Made by a program: the position numbers and the translations under genes
Part shown: positions 6,342 to 14,937 of the stretch, piece by piece
Layout of the letters: each line of letters begins with the position of its first letter
Numbering within the stretch: position 1 is the stretch's first letter
The notes under the pieces: model-generated
What the model was told of the DNA's origin: nothing
The model's database searches: none
What the model saw: the letters and a program-made list of their open reading frames with translations, nothing else
DNA from: a virus
Strand: one strand, 5' to 3'
IMG/VR virus record: IMGVR_UViG_3300017986_000030
Span: 1-50,131 of that record
DNA: 50,131 nucleotides

Positions 6342-6349
6342 TATTTATC
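6342..6349 (-). promoter_or_regulatory. T4-like late promoter for minus-strand operon
   Basis: The minus strand reads GATAAATA, matching the NATAAATA form seen in T4-like marine phages. It lies 50 bases upstream of the gp4 start and crosses the plus-strand promoter, so the two transcripts overlap at their 5' ends. Confidence 0.6.
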
Positions 6350-6389
6350 CAATCCAACAAAAAGTATGGAAGAAACATAGGACACTAAA

Positions 6390-7568
6390 ATGGCATTATC
6401 ATTTGGCGAAGGTAGTAGACCAAGAAAAGGTAAAAGTAAGACAAATAGACCTGGACCTGCTATAGAATCAGTAAGACGCGCAAGACAACAATCAGCACAA
6501 ATTTTAACATTCCCAGTAAAGCCTTTGTCTCCTCATGGAATTCAATTTATTTTTAAAGAATATAATTTTGCAGCATTTGTTGCATCAAAAGACGGTAGAT
6601 ATGGTACTACAAGTCCTTTGGCTAAATATCAAAAAACTGTTAATAAAAAAAAGGTCGATTTAAAATCAACTCTTACCATTGAATTACCCTTTCCAACTTC
6701 TCTTACTGACGCAACAGGTCTTACAATTTCTGGGATTGAAAGAGACTTAGTCACTGCAGCTGTTGGTGATAGTCTTTCTCAAGCTTTTGCAGAGAGTCCA
6801 GAACAAGGAGCGGGACTTGTTAAAAGTCTTGCAAATCAATTACAAGGTCTTGGGACCGAATTAGCAAACAGCTATCAAACCGGCTCTGCAGATGGTGGAT
6901 TCGCGGGAGGTGCATCAGCTGTTGCATCCAATATCTATGACAAATTAAAAAGCACATTAAATATTTCCATGGAAGGTGCAAAATTGCTTGGTTCCTATTT
7001 GGCCAGAGATTTTTTAGGTGATATTAGTAAAACAATAGCAATGGATTCTGCATTTGCAATTAATCCGCAAGAAACTTTATCATTTGAAGGTGTAGAGCTT
7101 AAGACATACACATTTGATTGGGAATTATATCCTAGTAATAAAGCAGACTCAGATAGAATTAAAGAATTAGTACGAAAGATAAAATCAAGAATTTTACCAA
7201 AAATGAGTGGTGGTGACTTTGAGGAATCTCTTGCCAACTTACTTAACTCTACAGACGGAATAAATGTTGAACGTTCAGCTGTGGGTAGGCTTTTCTTAAG
7301 TTATCCGGATACTGTAATTATGAATTTGGTTGGAGTTGATGAATCTCATTGGCCATTATTTAAACCGGCTATGTGTACTGGAATTGATGTTGATTATGCC
7401 GGAGGTGGTGATATGGTTATTGCAGAAGGTGGTAGACCAGCTGCTGTCACATTATCAATGTCATTCAGTGAACTAGTTATTCATACTCAAGATGATTATG
7501 AAGATACTCCTACAATTAGCCCGCCTGATGTTGAAAATAAAGGTCCGAAATTCGGAGGATTTAGGTAA
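6390..7568 (+). CDS. 48: Baseplate tail-tube cap gp48-like, 392 aa
   Basis: The protein has a basic N-terminus (RPRKGKSKTNRPG), a central Ala/Gly-rich helical insertion (about 130-215) and a tube-like C-terminal region. The last includes ELKTYTFDWELYPSNKADSD, YAGGGDMVIAEGGRPAAVTL and MSFSELVIHTQDDY. In T4, gp48 (364 aa) joins the baseplate to the tail tube and is related to the tube protein; length, order (immediately before gp53) and the C-terminal pattern fit this. It is the first gene of the baseplate operon, with the late promoter at 6313. Its stop overlaps the gp53 start (TAATG), so the two are translationally coupled. Confidence 0.78.
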   Translation: MALSFGEGSRPRKGKSKTNRPGPAIESVRRARQQSAQILTFPVKPLSPHGIQFIFKEYNFAAFVASKDGRYGTTSPLAKYQKTVNKKKVDLKSTLTIELPFPTSLTDATGLTISGIERDLVTAAVGDSLSQAFAESPEQGAGLVKSLANQLQGLGTELANSYQTGSADGGFAGGASAVASNIYDKLKSTLNISMEGAKLLGSYLARDFLGDISKTIAMDSAFAINPQETLSFEGVELKTYTFDWELYPSNKADSDRIKELVRKIKSRILPKMSGGDFEESLANLLNSTDGINVERSAVGRLFLSYPDTVIMNLVGVDESHWPLFKPAMCTGIDVDYAGGGDMVIAEGGRPAAVTLSMSFSELVIHTQDDYEDTPTISPPDVENKGPKFGGFR

Positions 7569-7942
7569 TGAAATATTTTGAAAATTTCCCATTAATTGAT
7601 TATCAAGGGCGCCGTGTAAGAGATATATCGCGACGCAGTTCTTTTTTAACAGCAGTCCAAAATAATCCATATCTTTATTATCCATATACTGTCAAAGCAA
7701 ATGAAAGGGCAGAGGATGTTGCAAATGCATATTATGGTTCAGTAGATTTTGTATGGTTAGTTTATTTGGCAAATAATATTATTGACCCATATCACGAGTG
7801 GCCTATGGACGAAAATACTTTTAATGATTATCTGGTTGACAAATATGCAGAACAATCAGGCGAAACTGGTGAAGATGTTATTGATTGGATTCGTGATGAT
7901 GCAAATGACCAGAATATTATCTATTATGTGAGGCAGGTATAA
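7568..7942 (+). CDS. 53: Baseplate wedge protein gp53, 124 aa
   Basis: The N-terminus KYFENFPLIDYQGRRVRDIS and the segment YYPYTVKANERAEDVANAYY followed by VDFVWLVYLANNIIDP are characteristic of gp53, whose LysM-like part helps bind wedges together around the hub. It is shorter than T4 gp53 (196 aa) but similar to marine T4-like homologues. It overlaps gp48 upstream and the next gene downstream by TAATG junctions. Confidence 0.9.
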   Translation: MKYFENFPLIDYQGRRVRDISRRSSFLTAVQNNPYLYYPYTVKANERAEDVANAYYGSVDFVWLVYLANNIIDPYHEWPMDENTFNDYLVDKYAEQSGETGEDVIDWIRDDANDQNIIYYVRQV

Positions 7943-8208
7943 TGGCAGTTGATGATATTTTACTAGCGCCGGAATCGTTTCAGACGATTTACCTTCGTAG
8001 AGAAGACCGCGTTATTTTAAGAACAGAACGAGGTGAGAAAATCATTATTAAGAGAATCATTCCAGAGGAATGGGTACCTTATAGAATTTATGATTATGAA
8101 CTTGCACTCAACGAAAAGAAAAAGGAAATATTTTTATTTGATAGATCTTTTGCAGCTCAAATTAGTGGCGAATTAAGAAGAAATTTGCTTGAAGCAAATA
8201 CGGAATAA
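7942..8208 (+). CDS. Small conserved baseplate-operon protein, 88 aa
   Basis: The protein is charged and starts MAVDDILLAPESFQTIYLRR, with a central KIIIKRIIPEEWVPYRIYDY. No catalytic motif or membrane segment is visible. It is coupled to gp53 by TAATG and followed 3 bases later by the hub gene, so it is probably a structural or assembly factor of the baseplate. I do not recognise a named family; the operon position is the main clue. Confidence 0.7.
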   Translation: MAVDDILLAPESFQTIYLRREDRVILRTERGEKIIIKRIIPEEWVPYRIYDYELALNEKKKEIFLFDRSFAAQISGELRRNLLEANTE

Positions 8209-8211
8209 TAA

Positions 8212-9597
8212 ATGGGCGGTGAATTTAATCCAACGCGCTGTATTGTTGAAAGTGCGATTGTTAAAAATAAAGCTGGTGATACGAAGGATATCACCGCTAT
8301 TATTGGTGAGTTTTCTTTATCTCAAGGTATTAACAGAATAGCAATAAATGGTATATTGACATGTCTTGATGGTGTTGGAGTTTTGGAAAATTATGGTTTG
8401 CGCGGCGAAGAAGAACTTGACATTGTTTTTAGATCGTTTGATTTCAATACCAAAGTTCGATTGAAGGCTCAAATTTATCGTATTGATGGTGTACAAAGAT
8501 CTGAAGATGGTGGTTCATTAAAATATAATTTATATTTTGCCACAAGAACATCATATAAAGCAGATTTAAGAAAAGTCACTGAAGCGTATAGAGAAAAGAC
8601 TGCAGGCTATATTGCTGAACAAATATTTAAAAAGAATTATTCCGAACTTAAATCTACAACACCTCGCAGCGATGGTCAAGAATTACCAGGAAGTTTTAAA
8701 TCAAAGAAATATAGATTAGCAGCCGATAGGGAAAGATTTTTTTATGTGCAAGGAACCTATGGCAATTTAGATTTGGTTGTACCTACATTTAGGCCATCAA
8801 GAGCATTGGAATTAGTGGCTGCGAAATCATATAGTAAAGAAAGTTTAAGTAATTCATATAGATTCTTTGAAAATTTTGACGGCTATCATTTTGTGACTGA
8901 TGAATATTTACTTGAAATGGGCAAAGCAAATCCTGGTATGGTCCATGATTTATTTTATTTTCCAGTTATGAATAAAACGGTTGAAGATGCTGAAATGCAA
9001 AGAAGGTCAATCGAAACATTTACAAACTCAAGAAGAGCACATACGGGACAAGATTTATATAATGGTGCTTATATGAATAAAGTTGTAGAAATAGACCTTT
9101 TACAACATAAAGTAAATTTCCGTACATTTAACTATCTTGAAGATGCCGATTATTATACAGGTCAAGGAAAGGCTGTTGTTCGCGATGATGTGCATACAGA
9201 AGATTTTATAAAAGACACATTTTTAGAAAGTAATGCAAAACAATTTATGGTGTTTAGAGATTATTCAGGACCAGAACATATACATCCGGAACCACCATTA
9301 AGACCATCAGTAAAAACTGACCAATATTATGCTGAAATTAAAGCAAATAGAACAGCTTATGGAGAACACGTAAAATCAAATACGGTTGAAATTGGTTTAA
9401 AAGGAAGACTTGATATACAAGCAGGTCACTGTGTAAATATTATTATGCCAGAAATTAATATTGATTCTGTAAGAATGGAAAACCAAACAATGGTAGGAAC
9501 ATACTTAGTCACAGGAATTACACATATTGTTAAAGAAGGTGTTTGCGATACAAAAGCACAATTAGTAAAATATGGTCATGTAGGACTTATCTCATAA
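8212..9597 (+). CDS. 27: Baseplate hub protein gp27-like, 461 aa
   Basis: The N-terminal 120 residues include VESAIVKNKAGDTKDITAII, INGILTCLDGVGVLENYGLR and then a beta-rich run ending YNLYFATRTSYKADLRKV. This is the pattern of the gp27/VgrG-type hub domain, which forms a pseudo-hexameric ring under the tail tube. T4 gp27 is 391 aa, so this version is longer. A late segment, EIGLKGRLDIQAGHCVNIIM, fits the second tube-like domain. It is followed by the gp5-like spike, its binding partner in T4, with a TAATG overlap. Name assigned from fold-like pattern and gene order. Confidence 0.68.
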   Translation: MGGEFNPTRCIVESAIVKNKAGDTKDITAIIGEFSLSQGINRIAINGILTCLDGVGVLENYGLRGEEELDIVFRSFDFNTKVRLKAQIYRIDGVQRSEDGGSLKYNLYFATRTSYKADLRKVTEAYREKTAGYIAEQIFKKNYSELKSTTPRSDGQELPGSFKSKKYRLAADRERFFYVQGTYGNLDLVVPTFRPSRALELVAAKSYSKESLSNSYRFFENFDGYHFVTDEYLLEMGKANPGMVHDLFYFPVMNKTVEDAEMQRRSIETFTNSRRAHTGQDLYNGAYMNKVVEIDLLQHKVNFRTFNYLEDADYYTGQGKAVVRDDVHTEDFIKDTFLESNAKQFMVFRDYSGPEHIHPEPPLRPSVKTDQYYAEIKANRTAYGEHVKSNTVEIGLKGRLDIQAGHCVNIIMPEINIDSVRMENQTMVGTYLVTGITHIVKEGVCDTKAQLVKYGHVGLIS

Positions 9598-11105
9598 TGG
9601 ATATTGCAGGAATTAAAGACCCTTTATTTTTTATTGGTGTCGTTGAAAATAATGTTGACCCTCGTAATGAGGGACGCGTCGCTGTTCGTGCATTTGGTAT
9701 TCATGGTAAAAACAATGAAGAAACAGGTGGAGTAAAAACAGCCGATTTACCTTGGGCGATTTGTGCTCAAGGAAACTATGACCCAAATAATCCACCACCT
9801 CCATTAAATTCGTTCGTATATGGAATGTTTCTTGATGGAAGAAGCGCACAACATCCATTAGTGTTAGGATTAATTCCTTCTCAATATGCTTCTGAACATG
9901 ACCCGGCAAAAGATGGCTGGGGTGTTGTAGTACCAAAAGATGCTGAAACATTAGCGAAAGGTATGGACCCAAGAAGTTATGGTTTACCACAACAATCAAA
10001 ATTGGCAACTGGTGAAAATCTTGGAGAAACATTTATTTTAGAACAAGATTTAAATAGAGTACACAGCCAAAGAGTTGCAAATTCAGATGATACTTGGGCA
10101 GAACCTCCATCAGCATATTCTGCAAAATATCCATATAATAGAGTTATCGAAACAGGTCAACACAGTATAGAATTAGATGACACACCTGGTGGTGAGCGAA
10201 TCATGATTCACCACAAATCTGGAGCATATGTTCAGATAGATGCCAAAGGAACTGTCACAGAAAGGGCGGAGGCTGATAGGTACGAAGTTAATATTGGTAC
10301 TAAACACGAATCATCTGGTCATTCAGTAGTGACGATTAATGGTAATGCTCATGTATATGTAAAAGGTAATAAAACAGAAGAGATTGAAGGTGATTATAAT
10401 CTTTTAGTTCACGGTAATTCTCATTTTGGTACTGGTGGTCAATTTAATATTAATGGTGGTGAACAACTTCAGATGAGAGCTGGAGATGTTAAAATTGATG
10501 CAAATGTTGGTATAATGAATTTATTTGGTAAGGAATCTATTGTTATAGATGGTGGTCAACAATTTATTGCAAAAGCAAATAATATGAATTTAACCTCAAT
10601 ACTTGATATGGAATTATATTCAACACTTGCTATGAAAGTGACATCAGTACTTGATTTTACAGTTTCCAGTAATGATGTAAACTTTAATACAGGAACGGGT
10701 GGCTTTAATATTTGGGGTGTTGGTCCTACAACTATTGATTCGCCTTTTGTTAAGGCAATTGGTACACTTCAGGCAAAAGCAGTTAAAGGTATTAGAGGAG
10801 ACTTTACAACATTAGGAGCTCCATTGCCAACAGGTTCTGTATCATATAATACGTTATATTTGGCTCCATTGGATGTTCCAACAGAGTTATTATTTACTTT
10901 ACCAGAATTAAACTTTGCATTACCCGCCGTATTCGCAGGCTCACAAGCTGAAATGCCAGAACCTCCTTCAAAATCTACTTCGATTTTCCCAGGTGGTTAT
11001 TTTGCAAAAGGCTTTGTATCTGGTTATGTAAATACTCCACTATCAGATAGTGCAAAAAGTGTTGTTTCATCTTTGGCTAAAAAGATTGGAGGAATTTTTG
11101 ACTAA
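9597..11105 (+). CDS. 5: Baseplate spike gp5-like protein lacking lysozyme domain, 502 aa
   Basis: Residues 1-130 form the gp5 OB-fold region (KDPLFFIGVVENNVDPRNEG, GRVAVRAFGIHG). From about 195 on there is a VgrG-like spike: IELDDTPGGERIMIHHKSGA, YVQIDAKG, then repeated short beta segments (NGNAHVYVKGNKTEEIEGDY) characteristic of the trimeric beta-helix needle. T4 gp5 carries a lysozyme domain between these parts; here only about 60 residues separate them and no lysozyme catalytic motif is present. The C-terminal 100 residues are Pro/Ala-rich and not helical-spike like. The start at 9597 (MDIAGIK) overlaps the gp27 stop as TAATG; a longer in-frame reading from 9543 would lie inside gp27. It pierces the outer membrane during infection. 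Confidence 0.85.
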   Translation: MDIAGIKDPLFFIGVVENNVDPRNEGRVAVRAFGIHGKNNEETGGVKTADLPWAICAQGNYDPNNPPPPLNSFVYGMFLDGRSAQHPLVLGLIPSQYASEHDPAKDGWGVVVPKDAETLAKGMDPRSYGLPQQSKLATGENLGETFILEQDLNRVHSQRVANSDDTWAEPPSAYSAKYPYNRVIETGQHSIELDDTPGGERIMIHHKSGAYVQIDAKGTVTERAEADRYEVNIGTKHESSGHSVVTINGNAHVYVKGNKTEEIEGDYNLLVHGNSHFGTGGQFNINGGEQLQMRAGDVKIDANVGIMNLFGKESIVIDGGQQFIAKANNMNLTSILDMELYSTLAMKVTSVLDFTVSSNDVNFNTGTGGFNIWGVGPTTIDSPFVKAIGTLQAKAVKGIRGDFTTLGAPLPTGSVSYNTLYLAPLDVPTELLFTLPELNFALPAVFAGSQAEMPEPPSKSTSIFPGGYFAKGFVSGYVNTPLSDSAKSVVSSLAKKIGGIFD

Positions 11106-12646
11106 TGGCTAGTAATTGTGTAGATAAAACAGACCAAACTACGGTAAATAAATTAGCGTTAAATAATGGCGTTATGACAGATGACGTTGGTCGTTATACA
11201 TTAAATCAAATAGATGTTTTTGCTCAAGAACTTATTGATAATATTGCTAGTGAAGCTGAAACAAATCCTGTCGCGATTATGTTTAACAAATATGGTCAGG
11301 AATTGTATGATGCAAATGCCTATGTCAATGCATTACGAGATACATTAGATACAACAGATTATCCTGATTTGGATCGAAGATGGTCAACTGGTGCAATTTC
11401 AGATATAGAATTTGCAGACTTTATTAACTCATACAATTATACTCCAAGTGGTGTGATAAATGGACAAAATGTTGTATTGGCAAGAAATCTAGATGCTTAT
11501 TATAAAGATACATTTAGTGAAAGCGTATTGGGTGGTTTCTGCAGAAGAATGCCACAAATTTTTGGTCAAATCGACGCATTTTTTGAATTGCTTGATGAAA
11601 TAGGTGGGGTGATTAAAGACGCATTAGAGTTCATGAATAAAATTAGGTCGTATGAAGGCTTTGCAAAAACAGGAGAGCAAGCAATTATACGAAAATTATT
11701 AAAAGAACTTAAAAAGAAACTGATTGAAGCAATTGATAAAATTTTCCAAAAAGTTGAAGACGCTATCGCACAGTTTGATATTTCTGGAATAATTGGAGAC
11801 GCACAAACTTTCTATAGAAAAGGAGTATCAAAACCAATTATGACGGCAAAGGAGGAAATGTGTGCTTTCTTTACAAAGGAAAATAAAAAGAAATTAAAAG
11901 ATAAATTTAAAGCATTAATTGATTATGCAATAAGTTTATTTGAAAGTCCAAATTTAGAAGCTGTTCAATTCTTTATTGCAAGATTCTGTGCCTTTATTAC
12001 AAACATCGAAGGTTTACTTAATGACATTAAAAATCCATTAGATGATTATACAGTAAGGTTCCAATCAATTGCAAACCGACTTAACGCAATATCAAATGTA
12101 AATACATCAACAGCAATCCGTGCAGGTGCAATTCGTTTTTCCCCATCAGCCCGAAAAGAAGCAATAAATAGATTAGAGGCAAGAGCTATTGATGAGGGTA
12201 TGAAAGATTATTCTCCAACAGGTCAAATAGAAACTGTGCCGGAACCTACAGCAGAGGAATATGGTAATCTACCTAAATGTGGTGCTGTATTCTCAGGAAG
12301 TGATTCTACATTTAAAGTAGAAGGTGATTCATTTGATGAGAAAGAAGGTGTAGGTATATACGGGTACATAAGAATAGATTTAGATGTAAAAGTTTACTTG
12401 CACAGAGTACAAAAAGATATAGGTGGTACTTTAACAATCACTGAAGGTTGGATAAGTAAGAAATATAACGAAGCTCAAGAAGGTGATGAAAATAATGCTC
12501 ACTTGAGTGGTTTAGTTGTTGACATTAAAAAGGATATGGCTGACCCTGCTGCATTTATGGAATCCGCATTAAAAAATGGATTTAAATATGCAACAGAAGC
12601 TGATGATTTCATTCACCTAGACATACGAGAGATACCAGGACAATGA
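11105..12646 (+). CDS. Baseplate-operon protein with C-terminal M15-like peptidase domain, 513 aa
   Basis: The first 370 residues are largely helical and unrecognised. The last 100 resemble Peptidase_M15_3 / VanY-like zinc carboxypeptidases that cut peptidoglycan stem peptides. Visible elements are ITEGWISKKYNE, then AHLSGLVVDI with candidate zinc ligands His466 and Asp473, and FIHLDIREIPGQ at the extreme C-terminus with His504. The typical catalytic acid before the last His may be Asp500 or Asp501. The gene directly follows the gp5-like spike that lacks lysozyme, and overlaps gp25 by ATGA. An attractive inference is that this protein supplies the wall-cutting activity to the baseplate. Assignment to the peptidase family is by motif only. 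Confidence 0.65.
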   Translation: MASNCVDKTDQTTVNKLALNNGVMTDDVGRYTLNQIDVFAQELIDNIASEAETNPVAIMFNKYGQELYDANAYVNALRDTLDTTDYPDLDRRWSTGAISDIEFADFINSYNYTPSGVINGQNVVLARNLDAYYKDTFSESVLGGFCRRMPQIFGQIDAFFELLDEIGGVIKDALEFMNKIRSYEGFAKTGEQAIIRKLLKELKKKLIEAIDKIFQKVEDAIAQFDISGIIGDAQTFYRKGVSKPIMTAKEEMCAFFTKENKKKLKDKFKALIDYAISLFESPNLEAVQFFIARFCAFITNIEGLLNDIKNPLDDYTVRFQSIANRLNAISNVNTSTAIRAGAIRFSPSARKEAINRLEARAIDEGMKDYSPTGQIETVPEPTAEEYGNLPKCGAVFSGSDSTFKVEGDSFDEKEGVGIYGYIRIDLDVKVYLHRVQKDIGGTLTITEGWISKKYNEAQEGDENNAHLSGLVVDIKKDMADPAAFMESALKNGFKYATEADDFIHLDIREIPGQ

Positions 12647-13056
12647 CAATAAATGTTTTTACACCACGAACCAAAAAGGTAAATCTTTATTCTGATTTTT
12701 ATAAGGATTTAAGAACTAGTCCTATCTCAAAGGACCTTGCCTTATTAAAGGACGAAGACGCTGTTAAAAGAGCAATTCGTAATTTAATTTTAACAGACCC
12801 AGGTGAAAGATTAATGCAACCAAACCTTGGTGCTGGTATCCGTGAAATGTTATTTGAAAACATGACACCTGGTACTTTAAAACTTATCGAAGAACGTGTT
12901 GTAGACACAATAGAGATTTACGAACCTAGAGCAGAGTTAATTGATGTAGCTGTAGAACAAATTGATGAACAACAGGTCAATGTGACCGTATTATTTTATG
13001 TGACAAACGAAGAGCAACCAATTCAGCTAGATGTTATTTTAGAAAGGAATAGATAG
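12643..13056 (+). CDS. 25: Baseplate wedge protein gp25 (GPW/gp25 family), 137 aa
   Basis: The sequence contains the family core AVKRAIRNLILTDPGERLMQ, PNLGAGIREMLFENMTPGTL and a late YEPRAELIDVAV, all hallmarks of GPW/gp25 (PF04965), which resembles the sheath end and nucleates sheath polymerisation on the baseplate. Length matches T4 gp25 (132 aa). The start overlaps the previous stop as ATGA, and gp6 begins 3 bases after its stop, so the three are co-translated. Confidence 0.95.
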   Translation: MTINVFTPRTKKVNLYSDFYKDLRTSPISKDLALLKDEDAVKRAIRNLILTDPGERLMQPNLGAGIREMLFENMTPGTLKLIEERVVDTIEIYEPRAELIDVAVEQIDEQQVNVTVLFYVTNEEQPIQLDVILERNR

Positions 13057-13058
13057 AG

Positions 13059-14924
13059 ATGGCCAATCCAAAAACTCCAATAACCGAACTGGATTTTGAT
13101 TCAATCAAATCCCAGCTTAAAGTATATTTACAAACACAAACACAATTTAAAGACTATAACTTTGAAGGAAGTAATATGTCTGCATTGCTGGATGTGCTTG
13201 CTTTTAATAGTTATCAAAACAATTTTTATACCAATATGGCACTTAACGAAATGTTTCTTGACTCGGCCGTCCTTAAGAACAGCGTAGTTTCTCATGCCAA
13301 AGAATTAAATTATATTCCTCGCTCTCGTAAATCAGCAACAGCAACAGTTCGAGTCACAATTACTGACCCAACATTGCAAGATTCAACTGTGACAATTCCA
13401 CAGTATAGTAGTTTCTCTGCTACATACCAAGGTGAAACATATAATTTTATTACGAATGAAGTTTATGTAGCAAGACGTGTTGAACCTGGAAAATATGTGG
13501 CCGAAAATGTAGTTATTTTTGAAGGTCAAATGTTAACAAGTTTCCAAAGAGAAGGCTTTATTGTAGACGCTGACGGAGTGCTCAGAGTTCAGTTAACAAA
13601 TGATGAAGTTGACACCGACTCTATTGTTGTATTCGTTGACGCAGAGGCTACTGAGGACCAGAATGTGTTTAATAGGGCTACAACAATCTTTGGAGTCGAG
13701 CCACAGGATAAAGTATTTTATTTAGAACCATATCTTGATAACAGATACGCAATTTATTTTGGTGGTAATAAATTTGGATTACAACCAGAAGAGTTCGAAG
13801 ATGTGCGTGTAAGGTATCGTATTTGTTCTGGTGATGAACCAAATGGAGCAGCAAGTTTTACAACAGCATTTTTAGATGGTGCGACAATTAATGTGGAGAC
13901 AATTGTTGCTGCAAATGGTGGTGCTGAACGTGAATCATTAGAAAGTATTAGATATTTTGCTCCTAAAGCATTACAAATTCAAGAACGTGCTGTGACCACA
14001 TCTGACTATGAAGTATTATTAAAACAAAGATTCCCAGAACTTACAGCTGTATCGGCATACGGCGGCGAAGAACTTGACCCACCTCAATATGGAAAGGTAG
14101 CAATTTCTGCATATCTTGCTGATGACGCGCTTTTAATTTCCAACACATTGGCTCAAGCATATATTTCTTATTTGTCAGAAAAGAGTCCATTAGGTATTGA
14201 ACCTATTTTTGTACAGACAAAATTCTTATATGCTGATATCACAGTTGACGCAACATATACTACAAAGAATACTCAAAAATCCGCTCAAGAACTTGAATCA
14301 CTTATTAGAGCTCAAATCCAAACACATTCAGATTCTAATTTGGAAGACTTTGATAAAACATTACGATTATCAAAATTGAATGCTGAAATCGATACATTAG
14401 ATGATGGTATTCAAAGTAATAGTATTGCTGTATTACCAATTATTGAATATGCTCCAGCATTAAATATTGAAACAAATCCAACATTTAAATTCTCTGCAGA
14501 ATTAGTCAAACCATATCCATATAAGAGTACAAATGGATTTAAAGACTTTAAACCTTCTATTAAAAGTAGTGTATTTGATGATATAAATGGTACTTGTGTA
14601 TTTTTACAAGACGATGGTACTGGCACAATGATGACAGTGACTGATGATGACACAAACCAACAAATTATTAACCCAGCAGCTGGTACAGTTGATTATGCAA
14701 CAGGTGAGGTAAGACTTACAAAATTTGTTGTTTCTGCATATACTGGCGCAGGGATTAAAATATGTGCAAATACTAAGAGAAGTGATATTACGGCTCCAAA
14801 AGGTAGAGTATTCATAATCAGAGATGCTGACGTAAAAGTAAATATGACAGCAGAAAGTATAGGTGCAACATCAAGTCAAATTTCTTCCACCACAACATCG
14901 GGCAGTGGTGGTAGTACATACTAA
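13059..14924 (+). CDS. 6: Baseplate wedge protein gp6 (gpJ-like), 621 aa
   Basis: The start has an upstream AAAGGAA. The N-terminus (TPITELDFDSIKSQLKVYLQ) and the segment NMSALLDVLAFNSYQNNFYT with MALNEMFLDSAVLKNSVVSH are typical of gp6, the wedge protein that forms the inner ring around the hub and shares a core with P2 gpJ. The ERAVTTSDYEVLLKQRFPEL segment (about 310-330) is the conserved gpJ/gp6 motif. Length is close to T4 gp6 (660 aa). The C-terminal 30 residues are Ser/Thr/Gly-rich. It lies directly after gp25, its structural neighbour. Confidence 0.93.
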   Translation: MANPKTPITELDFDSIKSQLKVYLQTQTQFKDYNFEGSNMSALLDVLAFNSYQNNFYTNMALNEMFLDSAVLKNSVVSHAKELNYIPRSRKSATATVRVTITDPTLQDSTVTIPQYSSFSATYQGETYNFITNEVYVARRVEPGKYVAENVVIFEGQMLTSFQREGFIVDADGVLRVQLTNDEVDTDSIVVFVDAEATEDQNVFNRATTIFGVEPQDKVFYLEPYLDNRYAIYFGGNKFGLQPEEFEDVRVRYRICSGDEPNGAASFTTAFLDGATINVETIVAANGGAERESLESIRYFAPKALQIQERAVTTSDYEVLLKQRFPELTAVSAYGGEELDPPQYGKVAISAYLADDALLISNTLAQAYISYLSEKSPLGIEPIFVQTKFLYADITVDATYTTKNTQKSAQELESLIRAQIQTHSDSNLEDFDKTLRLSKLNAEIDTLDDGIQSNSIAVLPIIEYAPALNIETNPTFKFSAELVKPYPYKSTNGFKDFKPSIKSSVFDDINGTCVFLQDDGTGTMMTVTDDDTNQQIINPAAGTVDYATGEVRLTKFVVSAYTGAGIKICANTKRSDITAPKGRVFIIRDADVKVNMTAESIGATSSQISSTTTSGSGGSTY

Positions 14925-14937
14925 TTAGGAAGTAGCT

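Noticed and set aside
9543-9596. Longer gp5 start (MRYKSTISK...)
   Set aside because: It lies inside the hub gene; the ATG at 9597 forms a TAATG coupling and begins the normal gp5 N-terminus.
9900-10160. Lysozyme domain in the gp5-like protein
   Set aside because: Only a short linker is present between OB fold and needle and no lysozyme catalytic motif was found.
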